DNA of 64,000 nucleotides from Trochalopteron elliotii (lineage: Eukaryota; Chordata; Aves; Passeriformes; Leiothrichidae), in contig JANPWX010000038.1 of NCBI GenBank assembly GCA_024734555.1, forward strand, positions 1,578,450 through 1,642,449, written 5' to 3'. How positions within the stretch are numbered: the stretch's first letter is position 1; each line of letters begins with the position of its first letter. The translations under genes were made by a program, and so were the position numbers. Below, piece by piece: positions 46,786 through 61,100 of this stretch. The notes under the pieces were generated by a model that was given only the letters and a program-made list of their open reading frames with translations, was not told the origin of the DNA and did not search any database.

Positions 46786-49700
46786 TTATTTTTCTCTTGT
46801 ATTTGGATTTTTTTTTGGCTCCAGGAAAGAATGAGTAACTGGATCTTACACTATGTCTCAGCTACAAAAATAAGAAACACTAGAAGAATTCAAGGGTGTG
46901 GACTCACTGTCTATGGATTCCTCAGTCTTATGATGCTGTGCTTTAGATAATATCATTAACACCTTTTATGGATTTGTTTTCTTTAATCTTTCTAGGAAGC
47001 ATGTTCAACAGAACTCTTGATTTTCCTTTTTTATATTTACTTGTACTTACACTTATATATACTATATGTTCTGTATGATTACAAAATTGTATGTTCCATG
47101 CTGACAAGAAATTTTATATATGGATATTTTATTTGTGTATATATCTGTATGGTATGTTAAGATACATTACTATAACACCATGATATGTGTTATTACATAT
47201 ATAGAAGCAAGCACTTAACAGACAGATGGTGTTTGTTGTACCTCTAGTTTACATTGGAGACAGTAGTTCACAGAAATATGCCTTGCAAATACACTGTTAC
47301 TTGGGGTAGTTCCTGTCCCAACACCCATATTGAAAATTCCCTTAGAACAGCAGTTCCCAGTGGACATATGTTATTCCATCAAACTTGGACCAAATTTCAG
47401 CAGACTGGTAACATTTTATGGATAATGTTAGAAGCATTCAACCTTACGAATGATATTGCTCTGGGAGAAAATGAGAATTTCCAATGACATGGGACCATAT
47501 GCTCCATCTTTATGGTATCAGTGCTTGAGTTGCTGGTGCATGTTTGCAAACAGTTTGGGTTTTTTAAATAAAGCATATGTAAACCAATGTCCATTCTCTG
47601 AAGTTATATCCTTTCCCAAATTAAGCTCAATAATAAAATTGAGACATTGCAAACTTTTTGTCCTGCACATACACCCTTCATGTTTGCTTGAGGTATGTGC
47701 TGAGCTTAAACACTAATGCAAGCAGTGCCCTTGGGCAGCTCACAGGAAAATATTTACAGTATTGAGGAGGATGCATTGACATTCAGTGTAAAGCCTCAGA
47801 TGATGTTCCTCCTGGAGATCGGCAGGCCCTTTGGTCACTATGAATTACAGTCTTTAAGAACTGGAACAGTGGTAGCCAAAATCCATGTGTTAAAGCCAGC
47901 CATGTAGCACAGAATGAGCTGTCAAAATCTTCTGAGTGAGACAGATCATACACGAAGGGCAGTGTGCATATGAAACAAAGGGCAAGAAAAAAGGTGCAGT
48001 AAACAAGGATCCAACAGGCAAAGTGAGGAAGTCTCTGCCTCACCAACAGATAGAGTTCAGACACAGAGGGCAGAGCTCTTCCTTGAACATGACAAGAGGC
48101 TGAGTAACAAAAGGAAAGGCACAACTCCTCAGACTCACCTCAGTTTTTAAAATGATTGCGTGGGATTTTTAACTGCTTTATAGAAATAAGGTAAGTCTTA
48201 ATAAAGCATATGCATAGAACTTTCTAGTTTTACGAGATTCATATTGGAACCCAGATTCTAGGAAAAATAACAGTGCTGTCAGGGAATGGAGTTGTGTCAC
48301 GCAGTGTGATTTGTCCAAAAATAAAATTAATGCAAATACAAGGGATGACTAATTACCACTTGAACAATGATAACAACTAATAATAATTTTAAAAAAATAC
48401 CTGTTCCTAATCATAATCTGATGACAATCTTCAGCTTCAAAAGGGTACCTTTAAATGTCATTGACTAAATTCAGATAATGATAATGTACATTAAATAACC
48501 CAATAAACTGTTCACAGACATTCCATGAATAGAAACAGAACTTTAAATTAGATCAGTAAGTGATGTGTTTTTTTGTTCAAATGTATTTATTATTAATTTA
48601 TTATGGACCATTATAAAGTTGTTAAACTTGTTTTAAAAATTTAGAATGATTATTTTGTTGCCTTAACTGTGTCCTATGAGAATTTTAATATTTTTAATAA
48701 TGTGGTCATATATTTTGACCAAAAAAAATTTAAAACCAATAAATCAATCTTTCTCCTATTTCTTAACATGTCCACCAAAATGATTTATTTGATTCGAAAG
48801 TAACGTGAAAAATAATTTTCAGTTTGAGTAGTAATAACAACACCTGAATCTAATTATTCAATTACTGCACCTGGATAGCATCTAAGTATAAATTATAGGG
48901 ATTTTTACTGCCATACAAGTTGCTGCTTAGTCACCCATAATTTTTTTTTTTGGAATTGTTTTCAGATATTTTTTCTTATGGTTTCTTCCTGATTTCTAGG
49001 TAATGGCAATCAGCGTTACTGGACTACGGGCATTTATTAGACTTCCTTCTTGGCAGATTTTGGCACTCAAAGACATTAAATAAAACATTGTAAATGAACT
49101 TGCAAAAACAGGATCAGTAAATATGTCTGTAACGATGACATGTGGTTCTCTTTTAACACACACCTGAGGAGAAAGTGGAAGAAAATGTCTGTGGGTTTGG
49201 TTTTTTGTGTTGTGGGGTGTTGTGGAGTGCATGTGTGTGTTTCTGAAAGACAAGGGCAGCAACTTCAAAACTCTTTCTTATTTATACAACCAGCTAGTGA
49301 GGCGTTAACAGGAATTTGCCTACATCTACTAAATATATGCTGAACCTCTTTAAATCCCATTGATTGGGGTTTTTTTAAGGACTGGACAAGTTTAATCAAC
49401 AGCGTGTGTATTTTTGATATATTTGAGCTAAATTTATCCAGTACTTCCGTGGTAAACCATGAAATTTACTAAATATATGTGATATTAGAGAACGTGTTCC
49501 TACATTCATCACAAAATAAAGAGGAGGATCAGAGGAGAGTTATACAATCTACAGAACAAATTATTTCATGGTTTATTACCTTTTTAATTATTGATGATCT
49601 TCGGTAATTATAAGTATTCTTTCTTTATAGACATATTTTGTGTGCTTTTTAAAATCTATTTTGCCCTTGACTTACAATTATTTAATCACATTTCATAGAG

Positions 49701-51390
49701 TAATTTAACATGGCACAAAAATATTTCCATTTATATAATCTGAGTTTTCTGGTTTTAAGTTTTGTTGAATATTCCTATGATTTTGTACTGCAAAAATGCA
49801 GAAGTGCCTAATTTATCCTCACTATACCGTATTTTATGTTGTATACATTCATCAAGTTTTATTTTCTAAATTTACAGTGCAGATCTCTTTATTTCTGTCA
49901 TATGAAATTCTTTCATGTCCCTAGTAATTTTTACATTTGTATTGGAATCCTTTAATATCGTCTTATTTTTTTTCTGTTGAAATAAAATGTTTTTAAAAAT
50001 GCTTAGAAATATGCAAAATTTTCACCAGACTGTAAATTATAAGCTATCAGGTACTGCTATTTTTAAAACTGTCTTTAGAGTCTTATAAGAACATTGTACT
50101 TTTTCAGTTCTTTGTCCTTTTTCTTTTGTGTTCTTTCTTATCCTAAAAGGTGTTCCCATGGGTTTTTTCTTTTCTTCTTTTCTTTTAATCAAATGATAAT
50201 ATGATTCCAATATGAGTACAGTAACTGATTTTTGTGACTTATATTAATATATTTTCAGATCCTAACCAGTTGGGTGGTTTTGTTTTTGTTTTTGCTTTGT
50301 TTTTACTTTGTTTTTGTTTTTAATTAATCTCCTTTACTAATAATAGAACATCTATTTAATATATATTACCTTTGGAAATTTATTCTTGAAATAAAGTGCC
50401 TGTGACATATGAAAATTACCTTATCTCTTTGAAAAATCCTCAAAGTCCATGGACAGTTCCCATTTACATGGATGATAGTAGAGTAAAAATGTCAAAGAGT
50501 GGGATTTATTTTAGTTGACAAGCAGCCAAATGAAAAAGTAAGGCACTTTTTCTTGCCCATAATATGAGAAATAAAATTAAAAGAAAATGTGAATATTTAG
50601 ATATGCAGAAGGCATTAAAACCACTAAAAGAAGGGTGATAACTAAGTGGAATGAATTGGTTTGTGAGAATCGATTTTGAAAAAGACTTGTAGAAAATGGT
50701 AGGTGTAGATGCCAAACACTTTAGTAGCCCCCCAAAAAAATTCTGAAGTCTTGACAGTTGCTGGTGAGAAAAGATTAGTCACTGAGAGCTGGCTGAAATG
50801 GAATAGCAGAATTAAATGTTGGAAATCACCCTTTTTTAGGAACACAAGAGGAAAAAAATGTAATTAAATCCCATAAATCTGTCTCACTCCTGCCTTTTGC
50901 CCTCAGTAAACATTGTTCTCCTTGAAATCTCCTGATAGATGTATATATACAAGCTGATTGTTCGCTTTGCCCATAACCAGGATTTTCTTTGATGGAAGAT
51001 TTCTTCTCTTTTTATAATATTAAGTGGAATTAAGTGTTTCTGGTCTTTTTGCCAAATATCCTGTTTAGAAATCTGACAAATGGTATTTGTAATAATTGTT
51101 TATTCTGCGAAACTAGTAAAATTCCTGAGTGTGTGGAATTCAAAAAGAGTTCTAACATGTCCCCAGGATGTATAGAGGTTCAATTACTTTAGTATATCTT
51201 TTTATTTTCTTATTCAACTTGTTCCTGTACTAGGAATTTCAAATATAGTTCAGGACCATCTCATTACTGTTGTCAACGAAAAGCCTTTCCAAATAGACCA
51301 CAGTATAATACGAGAAGAAGGCACACTTCTATAAATATCTTTCATTTGCATATGCCAAGCAGATCTGCCAAAGGAAGCAATTCCACATGG
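46786..51390. other. Unique AT-rich DNA
   Basis: No gene recognised. It contains a TA/TG-rich patch at about 47040-47210 and a T/G low-complexity tract at 50278-50321. The frames at 47254-48124 are under 115 codons and lack domains. Confidence 0.5.
50278..50321. repeat. (TTTTTG)n-like low-complexity tract
   Basis: Repeated TTTTTG and TTTGC/TTTAC units. A simple-sequence tract. Confidence 0.8.
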
Positions 51391-51485
51391 CAATCTTGTG
51401 TAATGTGCTCTAGGATGACCCTTCTTGAGCAGGGAGGTTGGATCAGATGACTCCTGTGTTGCTTCCAAACTTATCCATTTCAATT
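51391..51485 (+). mobile_element. CR1 LINE 3' tail
   Basis: CTTGTGTAATGTGCTCTAGG, ATGACCCTTCTTGAGCAGGG, AGGTTGGATCAGATGACTCC, then TTGCTTCCAAAC. A diverged CR1 3' end on the plus strand, with the terminal octamer lost. Confidence 0.85.
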
Positions 51486-54400
51486 CCTTGCTTCCAGAAG
51501 CCAGTTTCTGTCTCTGTGCTACCCCAGCCTTTTGGAGGGCAAGGGTATTTGAATGGTTGCACAGTGATGTGAATCAAGGAACTGGTTTAGTTGAAGGTAA
51601 CCTAGCAGGAGAAAAATGTTTGAAGTTCAGCACCAAGTTCAGTTTACTCTCCATGGGAAACAAAATCAAATTAATCACAGCAAAGTGCAACTAAACTTAT
51701 TCCCAGCATGTTTCATGAACTTCTTCCTAAAGATCCTAGGATGAAGTTAATGATGTTTTCAAACTATTCAATTTCTTACAGATTTTGCAATTAGTAGGGA
51801 TTTTTTGTGTCTGATTTAAATTTTGTTTCTGCATTATTAGCTTTTTATTCTTGCCCTATTTACTATGTACCTAGATACCAGATGACTTAATTTCACTGCC
51901 ATTCTTGCATTTAAAGACCTGTATTTGCTTTCCTGTCTCTTTTCAAGTTGAAACAGTCCAAATATGTTGATATCTTCCATTTTGCCTGCATTTTTTTCTA
52001 GCCTTTGTGTATACTTACAGTTTTCCACTGAATCATTTCTTGAAAAGGATGTCTAATGCTGTACATGATTCCAGCTGAGAACACACTCATTTTGAGGAAA
52101 AGGTCAAAAAACTCAGAGAACAGAATTGTTTAATTTTAATTGCTAAAGAGTAACCTTTTCCTTTCTTTGTGTAAACCCCTTTAGTATTTGCAATTTCTTA
52201 CCTCTTCTTTTCTTTCACTTCCTTGAATCCTTGAATTATAGTTGCCTTTCATAATATGCCATACTTTGTACAGAAAATTAAGCCAAATTAAATTTATAAA
52301 GCTTAAGAGCTCATGTTGGAAAGCTTTCAGCTCCAAAATAGGGATCCCAGTCTGTCTCTCTACCATTATATGAAAATATATGATTCGGTAAATACTCATT
52401 TCAAAATTAAGTTGAGGTAGAGGACAGTTGAAAAACAATTGTTGTTTTGTTGGTGATGTTATCAGTGTACAGCACAGGAATTAGCAAAAAAATAAAAGTT
52501 TTACGGTTTATTTTCCATTTTACCTGTCTTTTGTACCCATTTGTTTTCCATTATACTATAAAATGGTGTTAACACAGCATAAAACCCTGTTTATGCAGCA
52601 TAAAATGCTATTATGAAATATAGTGCCTGAGATTCTGGAAACAAAATTAAACCCCAAATATCCCCTCTATACCTGCTTTAAATTCAGTCATAAAATAATA
52701 ATAATATGAAATTGTTATTCAGATATTTCTTATAACCTTTCCAATATTCTGCTTTTTGCACTTAAAAATAAATAAGCCAAGGTAAAATTCAGTTTGAATA
52801 GTTTCACTGGTGAATTTTGTTTCTATTTATATATTTTTCAAAATTTTTTATGTACAGGCATTGCAAGTTTAAAGATTGAAATGCAAAATAAACTGTTTTG
52901 TCACCTAAGAGTTCTAAGACTTAAAATAAGCCCAAACAAAACCTGGCATAAATGCCTGAACAATACTGTCAACTGTAGTATCTGAGCACTGTGCCATACC
53001 CAAGAGGACCACAAATACGAGGACAGAAGACTATTCTGGAAACAGTCACAGTGCAGTTCAGGAAGCAGGAATTTGTGTCAGTAAATTCCCAACCGTATTA
53101 TTCTAAGAAATTGTTTCAAAGTCATAATTAGACACCAGCATTAAGAGAGTTTACAGAGATCCTTGAAATACCAAGGGTGTATTTACAGAAAGACAACCCT
53201 GGGAAATGGAGCATTAATCTAAGAGACAGCGACCCCCTCATAGTCAGGGAAGCCCTGGACACAGTGTGAGCAGTGAACCAACTGCTGCATAAATGCAAAG
53301 GAACTCAGTGGTGCGTGAATGACACATGAATTGCACTCACCATGAATTTGATGTTAAATCCACTGTGTAAATATAGTGCACTGGATTTGCTAACTGGCTG
53401 TTATCTCCACAGTTAACTAGCTGATCACAGATGTAATTTCAAAGTGTGAAAATAACAGCAGAAAGTAAAGTGGCAATATATGATTCTGGAAAATCAATAA
53501 CCGGAATCTAATTATGGCTCCTGAATAAAATTGTCTTAGTTACAAATCAGAAGTCTTTTTTAAAAAAATTAGCCATGGACACGAATTATGTCTTTTTAGC
53601 CAAGGCCCAGATTCAGTATTCAATCCAACCATTAAAGACCAGTGAGCTGCATTTTCTCAGTTGCTCATTCTTTGGGATTCTCTCTTGCTTGCCCTTCAGA
53701 AATTAATTTTTGTATTTTTAGTATGGAGTAACTTCTGAAGTTTCTGCCATGTTGTAAGTTTCTTCTGACCCCTTTGACATTTCCAAATGGCTCTGTACAT
53801 GGTCTGCTCTTACTCTGCTGCAAATCTCAGAGGAATCTTACTCACAAACATGAACTCAGGTTCCATTGTTGTGTTGATCTGTTTCCCATTTATAACATCC
53901 TCTACCACTGAAAAATACAGCATCCACCCTCTATTTTCACCTTAGACATCTGTAAAACATTTACATTTTTCCTCCAGAAATCCCACTTCACTCGTCATGA
54001 TGAAAAAACTCAAAACAATATAAAATTTCATATTAGTGCAGCACTAGCCTGAGCAAAGTTTCTGCTCATGAAAATGTCTGATGTTACCTTTCTGTTACCT
54101 TCTCCTCTTCCCCCTTTCTGTACATATGCCTGTTGTCTCAAGTGGGCTGTATATATCTTCTCTAATGTGTTTTTATGTTTATGCACAGCACACCTATGAA
54201 AAGCAGCCACTGCTGCCCATTCTGCAGTAGGACATGCACTGTGTTCTGGTACAGCCTGCAGCTGTGGTTTCTTATTTATTTCCTCCCCTATTAAAGGTTT
54301 GTTGAAGAGCAAGGCTATGGTTGTTAAAAGTTTTAGCCACTAAGGAAAGTTTATGTGTTGACTGGATTAATTTATTCTCAGATCAGTCTCAGTGAAGGAA

Positions 54401-57400
54401 TGAATAGAAATATCCCATGTTATTACCATGGCTAAATATTTTGAAATGTCAAACCACAGCCCAGGGCTGTAAGAGTGAATAATAAATAATATATCTACTT
54501 TGCCTGAAGTAGCATATTGTACACAGTTTTGATAACTTTCCAGTACTTGGTAATACAGAGGGCAAAGATTGTGAATATATGGTTATATTTCTAAATTTGA
54601 AAAAAAAAAAAAACAAAAAAAACCCAATAGTAATCCAGTTACTAACAGATTTAAAAGGTTTGATTATTTGTTGTTTTTCCTTTGGATCCTCCTTAAAAAA
54701 AAAAAAAACTGTTGAAAATTGATTTTTAAACTTATGAAGTGTTCCTAAAACAATTTAGGAATTAATGTAAGTATCACATTAAAAATAAATGTATTTTAAC
54801 TTCATCCTATGTAGTTTTGCATTTCTTCATTTTAAAAAAGAAGCAATGTTTCATGGAAGCATTAACTATATAGGAGAATATTAGAAGATTGAATTCTGCA
54901 GAAGGAGAATATTTAACATAATTCAGGTAACTAATCCAAATGCATCTGAATATAACACATCTAATTAATATATGAGTGAGGACAAATTGCATTCTTCTAC
55001 ATTCATGAAAAGTATGAGCAAAATGTGTATCTAGTCTGGTTGGTTTAATTTTTACAAAGATGTTAATCATCCTGAAACACAAGTTGTTACAATGGAAATA
55101 GCATGTCATTGTATATATTTTTACAATTTTTCTGATTGTTTCAAAGACTAATATTGCAACAACTTCTGTTGGTTTTATTTGCTTGTTTTCTGAAAAAGTG
55201 AAATTTAAAGCTCTAATTTTTTGCTACTAATTAAATGGACAGTTGAAAAATGGAAAATTTGAGTAGTAAAGACGGCTTTGTTTTTTTATTCTCCCAAGAG
55301 AGGTATGGTTTTACCTAAATCCGAAATGGACTGAAGTATTTAACTTCTAAAATAGACCTAGTATCCTGCTCAACTTGTGTTCTTGTTAAGCCTGGTTAGA
55401 AGAAAAGGGTATGAATGAAAGTTTGACCTTTTGGTCAACAGCATTGGATTCAATGTAGCCCAGGTTTGTTTAGGATATACAATGTTGTATTGAATGCTAT
55501 GAGTGCCCAATGATATTGTTTAATGGATGATCTTAGTAAATCATTATCCATCAGGACCTGCATGACACATTTATGAAGTAATGTCCAAGAGTGAACACCT
55601 TGTATAATAGAATTATTTTAGATAGTGGGTTTCAGTGTAGATTCAGACCCTATTTTCTCAGGGTTTTTAATAAGGTTTTAGACCTGCAAGATGAAATTCA
55701 GTTACAGATATGGTGGTCTGCATGTGAGTGGATTACATTTCTGGGGCCATGGGATTTTTTTGTTTCACAGGCCATTACAGTCATGAGTATGAGTAACTAT
55801 TTGAATTTGTCCCCATAGCTGCTATCATTCTTCCTAAAATATCCCCATGAACTTGCAATTTTCAAGAATTATTCCAGCAGTAAGAAATCAAGAATTCAAC
55901 ATAGGGAAGTTCAGTATTTCTATCAGAGCACTCAAAGCTAGTTAAATCTCTCTCTTCATTTCCCTACCTCTAGCCTAAACGTTTGATACTGTACAAAAAA
56001 GACATGGAGATCAAATTTTCAGTCTATTTTTCTATACCAATTTAAAAGTGCAATAACCCAATATGTATTATTTTTGCCTTTCATCTGTTACTGAAAAACA
56101 AGTTTTGAGGTTCCAGAGACAGAAACAGTTTCTAATTAACCTCTCTGACTGGACATCTGGTGTCTAAGCAGCTATAACTCACAGCAATTGGAAAAAGCTA
56201 CCATTTTGCAAAAGGATATGGTGACACTCCCATGTGGTAAGGTATTGAAATAATATATTGCTTTACTTTTAATCTTTCCATCCTGATAATTGATGCAGAT
56301 GCTTTGTCTCTCAGGACACACCAGGCAACAAAGATTTTTAACTGTGAAAGTGTGAGTGCCCCCAGCTACTTCTATTAGATTTTACTACTAACAGAACTGC
56401 CATGGATGCTGACAATAACTGCTAAGTTCATTACTTTATCTTTATTTCATTTCTTTGTGCTATCTCACCTAACTCTCAACATCTGATATCTTGAGCAAGG
56501 TCTGATGAAGAGGAGGACAGTCATCCCTTCTAGCTAAGACTTCCATGCGAATAAGAGACATTCATTGTCTCTACCAGAAACTGCTAGAAATCTAGCAAGA
56601 AGGAGCATCCTACATCTCTAAGAGGTTCAATCTGAGACCTAAAGCAGGGTTCATACAATCTCATAGAAATTCAGAATAAAAGGGGAGATTTCAGTCTTCA
56701 GAGAAATTTCATTAAGAAATTTCACATCAACTACAATTTAAAATGTTGGCTTCCTTAAATATTCTTTGAAATTGGCATCCAAATCATTGATTATAGGCTA
56801 AGAAGTCAAGATTGAGAGTGGTACATTATCAAAGACATACTTTCATACTTTGCAAATAAAAAAAAATAACTTACATCAACCTGGAGGAGAAAAAAAAAAT
56901 GACAATGGTGAGATGCCATCTTCTGCGTCATTGCATTCCACAGAATTTAAACAGGGTTATCAAGTTATGTTGTGCTGACATTTGTCAAATTGTCAATTTT
57001 GTCTTAATTCACATGGGCCAGTGTAGTATTACAAGGCAAAATTTAAAGTTTGAGAGCTCATGAATATAAATTCAAAGCACAACCAGTGCTTTCTAAACAG
57101 TTTTACAGGTTATCATATCTACAGTTGTCATTTTTTTTAGTGAAAGAGTGAAATACAGAGGTAGATATTAATGTAAACCAAATCTTCAATTTCTCTTTGT
57201 TTGCCAAATGATCAAATTGTATAGCACATTTGCATAAACACACAAACCACCTGATCCTCAAAGCATCTAGCTTTCAAGTAAAATTAGAGACATCTTGGGT
57301 AACCCATTACATTGTTCATTTCCTTTTTCGTATTTTCAAATGAGAAGAGCTCTATCATCAGGCCCGTGATTCAAATGAAATTACTTAACACAGAATAATT

Positions 57401-57988
57401 TCTTCTCCTTACATTACACTCATAGGTAACAGGTTTAAGCTGTGTAGCATTTTATTGTGTTTGCAAAATAAAAAAAATAGCATTCAAAAATTCAACTGTG
57501 ACATTATAATTTTTACTGCTTTTTAACATAAAAAACTCTTAATTAAGTGTTGGGTATATCTCTTCTCTATTGCTCCTGACTATCTCTGTCTGTTACGAGG
57601 AAGAAGAGGTATTATGAGATTTGTTGTTAGTGATGGGTCTTTCCTATGGGAAGCAGTTTCTGGAAACTTTTTCTAAAGTGGATAAATTTAATTCAGTTAC
57701 TTAAAAAATTAAAAATTAAATAAAATATCAAGATCTCTCTGAACAATCTATAATATCTTGGGTAGCACTTGTTAAAAAAAAAAGGAGATAGTATATTATA
57801 ATCAATGAACAGAAGAGTAGCATTATTAATAAATAGAAATAGCTCAGATGTGCAAGAAGAGAAAATTCATATAAACAGGCCAAGCTTGTATTGACATGCT
57901 TCAAAACCAAGCCTCATTTTCTTCAGTAATTTCCTTTGATTCCCATAAAGTCCTACCAATTTATCAGTACAAAATTTTTCTCTTTCAG
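51486..57988. other. Unique AT-rich DNA, no gene seen
   Basis: Nothing recognised apart from A-runs at about 54600-54625 and 54695-54708. Open frames are at most 100 codons and featureless. Confidence 0.5.
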
Positions 57989-58104
57989 GAACTATGAGCT
58001 TTTGGTTGGGCTCTAGAAATATCTGCACCTTGGAGGGGAGAAGTGAAAAGATGGAATCCCAGTCCAGCTGCCTGGCCAGTCTGGTATCTACAAAGTGCTG
58101 ACAG
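57989..58104 (+). other. Candidate non-coding exon, 116 bp
   Basis: It is bounded by an acceptor (AAAATTTTTCTCTTTCAG) and a strong donor (GCTGACAG followed by GTATGT). All three frames contain stops. The longest, ATG at 57993, ends in TGA after 35 codons just before the donor. If it is an exon, it is a 5' UTR or long non-coding RNA exon. Base composition is richer in G and C than the flanks. No transcript evidence is available. Confidence 0.3.
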
Positions 58105-61100
58105 GTATGTCTAGCACCTGACTTCCACTAGCTCTTATATGCCTGTGCTGTGAGGATAGAAAATCTTGGCCTAGGGCTTATGCTTCTTTTAAGCTATTAC
58201 TGTTTTTCTGTAACTCTGCAGTTGCTGCTTCTGATAGCTAAAACCAGTTTATGTGGTTGCACAACCCTGAGTTGCAAGCCAGAGGGTATGAGCCAGGTTT
58301 CTGCATGCCAAGAGGAGGAAAAGCAATTTTAAAGATGACTTCTTAAGTGGATAAGGTCACTAAACATTGCAGTCCTCTGGCACTGAAAAAAAAAATCCTT
58401 CCCTTAGTGACATAATGTTGATGTATTTTTAAGCAAGGTGTGGAAATCATGCTATCTGGGAAATGCTATATATTAAAAGTGATACCCCACTGCATAAATG
58501 AAGAAGGTAACATGTGTGAATTAGTTAGACACAGCTGAAATACCAGAAACAGAACAGAGAAAGTAGGAATTGTTTAAGTAGAATACTGATTGCATATTGC
58601 CAACTGTAGAGGAACAGATTTTTTTTTTTTCCTCGCGATATTGACCAGATTCTCAAAACACAAGGTCACAAGGTTTAGGAGCTCAAAAACTATGAGCAAG
58701 ACGTCATTTTCAAAAAATTCAAGTTATCATATTGATACTTAAGAAAATGTTCTTTCACTTAATTGTTTTTAATTTTTTTAATATAATCTAGCCATGGCTT
58801 GCAGTTACTGTGCTGCCTTGGAATGGCTTGAAAAGACAACCTGTAACTGGTAATAATTTTGCTTGCCTTAGCAGCCCATGTCAAAATTCTTTATACTGAA
58901 ATTCTTTTCTTGAAGGCTTTTTGTGAATATAATTTAGTTAACTTCCAAGAGTTGATGTTTTCATCCTTTTGCTTTTAGTATTTTTTTTAAGTGCTTCCCT
59001 TTGAAGGCATCAGTCTCATCATAGTGAGAATATATTCTTGTTAGCAAAGACTGCTGGACATCCATGACTGACGCACAGAGAGCAGATTGCATGTTTACAG
59101 AGGTGTTAAAGCTGAACAGCCTGTACTACATTTAATATTCTTACTTACCAGTGAGTTAATAATATCTGTTATGAAACACAAGGCAATGCTTTGTTCAACA
59201 CTGACAGTGATAAATATGGTTTTCAGTGGTTTTGGTCATTTCCTCATTCAGTCTCTAGTCCTTAGAGAAAAAAACGGTTAAAATTATTGCCAGCCTTTCC
59301 TTGTGATGATATTGGCTCATTGTTTGTTTGCCACCACCATTTGGTCAGGATGGAACTACTGGGAAAAATAACCTCCCTGAAAGTGCAAAGTGCTGCCAGC
59401 TTTGAAGAGAAATGACACACAATGGATATTTGCTGTTCAGTGTTTGCATTTCCAGGGTCTTTTAGAAAGGACAATTTTTTCAGCCACTGTTGATATAGCT
59501 GGCATATTTGCTGGATGTGAATGGCAATGTTATCAAACATGTCTAATGCAGTCAGTGACATTCAAAAATCTGATGAATCTGTGACCCGATTCTGGAGGTG
59601 CCTACATGAAATAATTTCAAAGTCCACTGATATTAAATAGGGATAAAGCTGGCTGTGTTTCTGCTAGGGTCATTCAGTATTGCAGGTTTCTCTAGCTTTA
59701 TTACTTTAACATGGCCACAGGACTTTTGATGTCCGTCCAGTGTATTTCAAACCTTCGCTGTCGTTTTCCAATGATTACCCACTTAATACACAAAATAGCT
59801 AGAGATATCTCCAAAGAGGTAATTGTCAATAAGGTCTGTTTTTGTATTCAAATATAATATACCTGCTGGCAAAATTTGTAAATAGGAGCTATTGAAACAA
59901 CTAAAATTGTAAATTGTTCTGTCTGGCTTTTATTCATTGCTAAGCTAAAAGTAGAAATTGACACCTACCGAGTACTAATAAATACTTAAAGATTTCAAAA
60001 CATAACAACTTTTTTTTTCACTTTTGTAAATAAATTTCTTTTAGGAATAGATTAATAATCTTAGATTATATCCTTATATTTTCTCATCTACTGGAGCATT
60101 CTATCTTCTTTTTCTGTGACTTGCCAGTAAGTGTTTCAAGACGGCAAAAAAAAAAAGAATGAATCAAGGCATAGTGTTGCCTGACTTTTTTTATGAGTCT
60201 TAGGTCACTTGTAGTCTTAAGTATCAAGCCCTGAAGTTCCTCCCTAAAACAAGACTAGTCTGACTGTTAAAAATAAAAAAATAATAGATTAAGAAACCTG
60301 CATTATTTTTGGTGGGCAAAAGCTGGAAAATGTGCAACTACAGGCTCAATGAACAGATGGCAAATTAAAAACATACAGGGATATATAAATAAATAAATCC
60401 TTCAATCTGCAATTTTGTGTTGCATCAAAACACTTTGGGGGTCTGATTTTTAGTGTTATGAACTGAAAATTCATGGCAAATATAACAGGAATTACACGTG
60501 GTAATCTTATCCTTTCTTTTTATTTTTTCAGTTTGACCAGAACTTTTATGTCATTTTTTTAAAACAAATAATTTGGCCTTTAAGAAACCAGCATTATGAG
60601 GTGTGAACTTACTGATAAGCTTGAAGGGAAAAATGAAGTCCCTTTAAGAAATAAAAGCAACCAACTTTCATGTTGCTGACAGAATCGTTGTTGAACAAGC
60701 ACATTCCATGAACGGGTGAAGAAACTTTTCCATTTTGCTGTCATATTCCCACTACTGGAAGACCAAGGTCCCTGGGATATCACAGGCTCCCTTCTGTACT
60801 GTGATCCTCTTCTGTACTACCTGGCATTTCCTCTGCTTTATGGCTGTTCATTTCTTTAACAAAGAATGGACACTTCTCAGACACAAATGCTTTTCATGCT
60901 GGCTGTCTTTCATGGTCCAAAAAAGTAACCAAACATCTTTACAGTTCTGAGTCTCAGCCATGATAAATGTCCTGCAGCACCGAAACATGACTTGTAGATT
61001 TCTGGATATCTGAAACATCTCGACAGATGGTCAGCAGGGTTTTCAGTAAGATTTTCAGAAAAAAACCCCTTGCTATTAAAAAGTCATAGATACTGTGAAG

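Noticed and set aside
47716..48124. Coding-like frames on both strands (63 and 113 codons)
   Set aside because: Slightly GC-richer than the flanks, but with no splice signals, domain or frame preference that I could defend.
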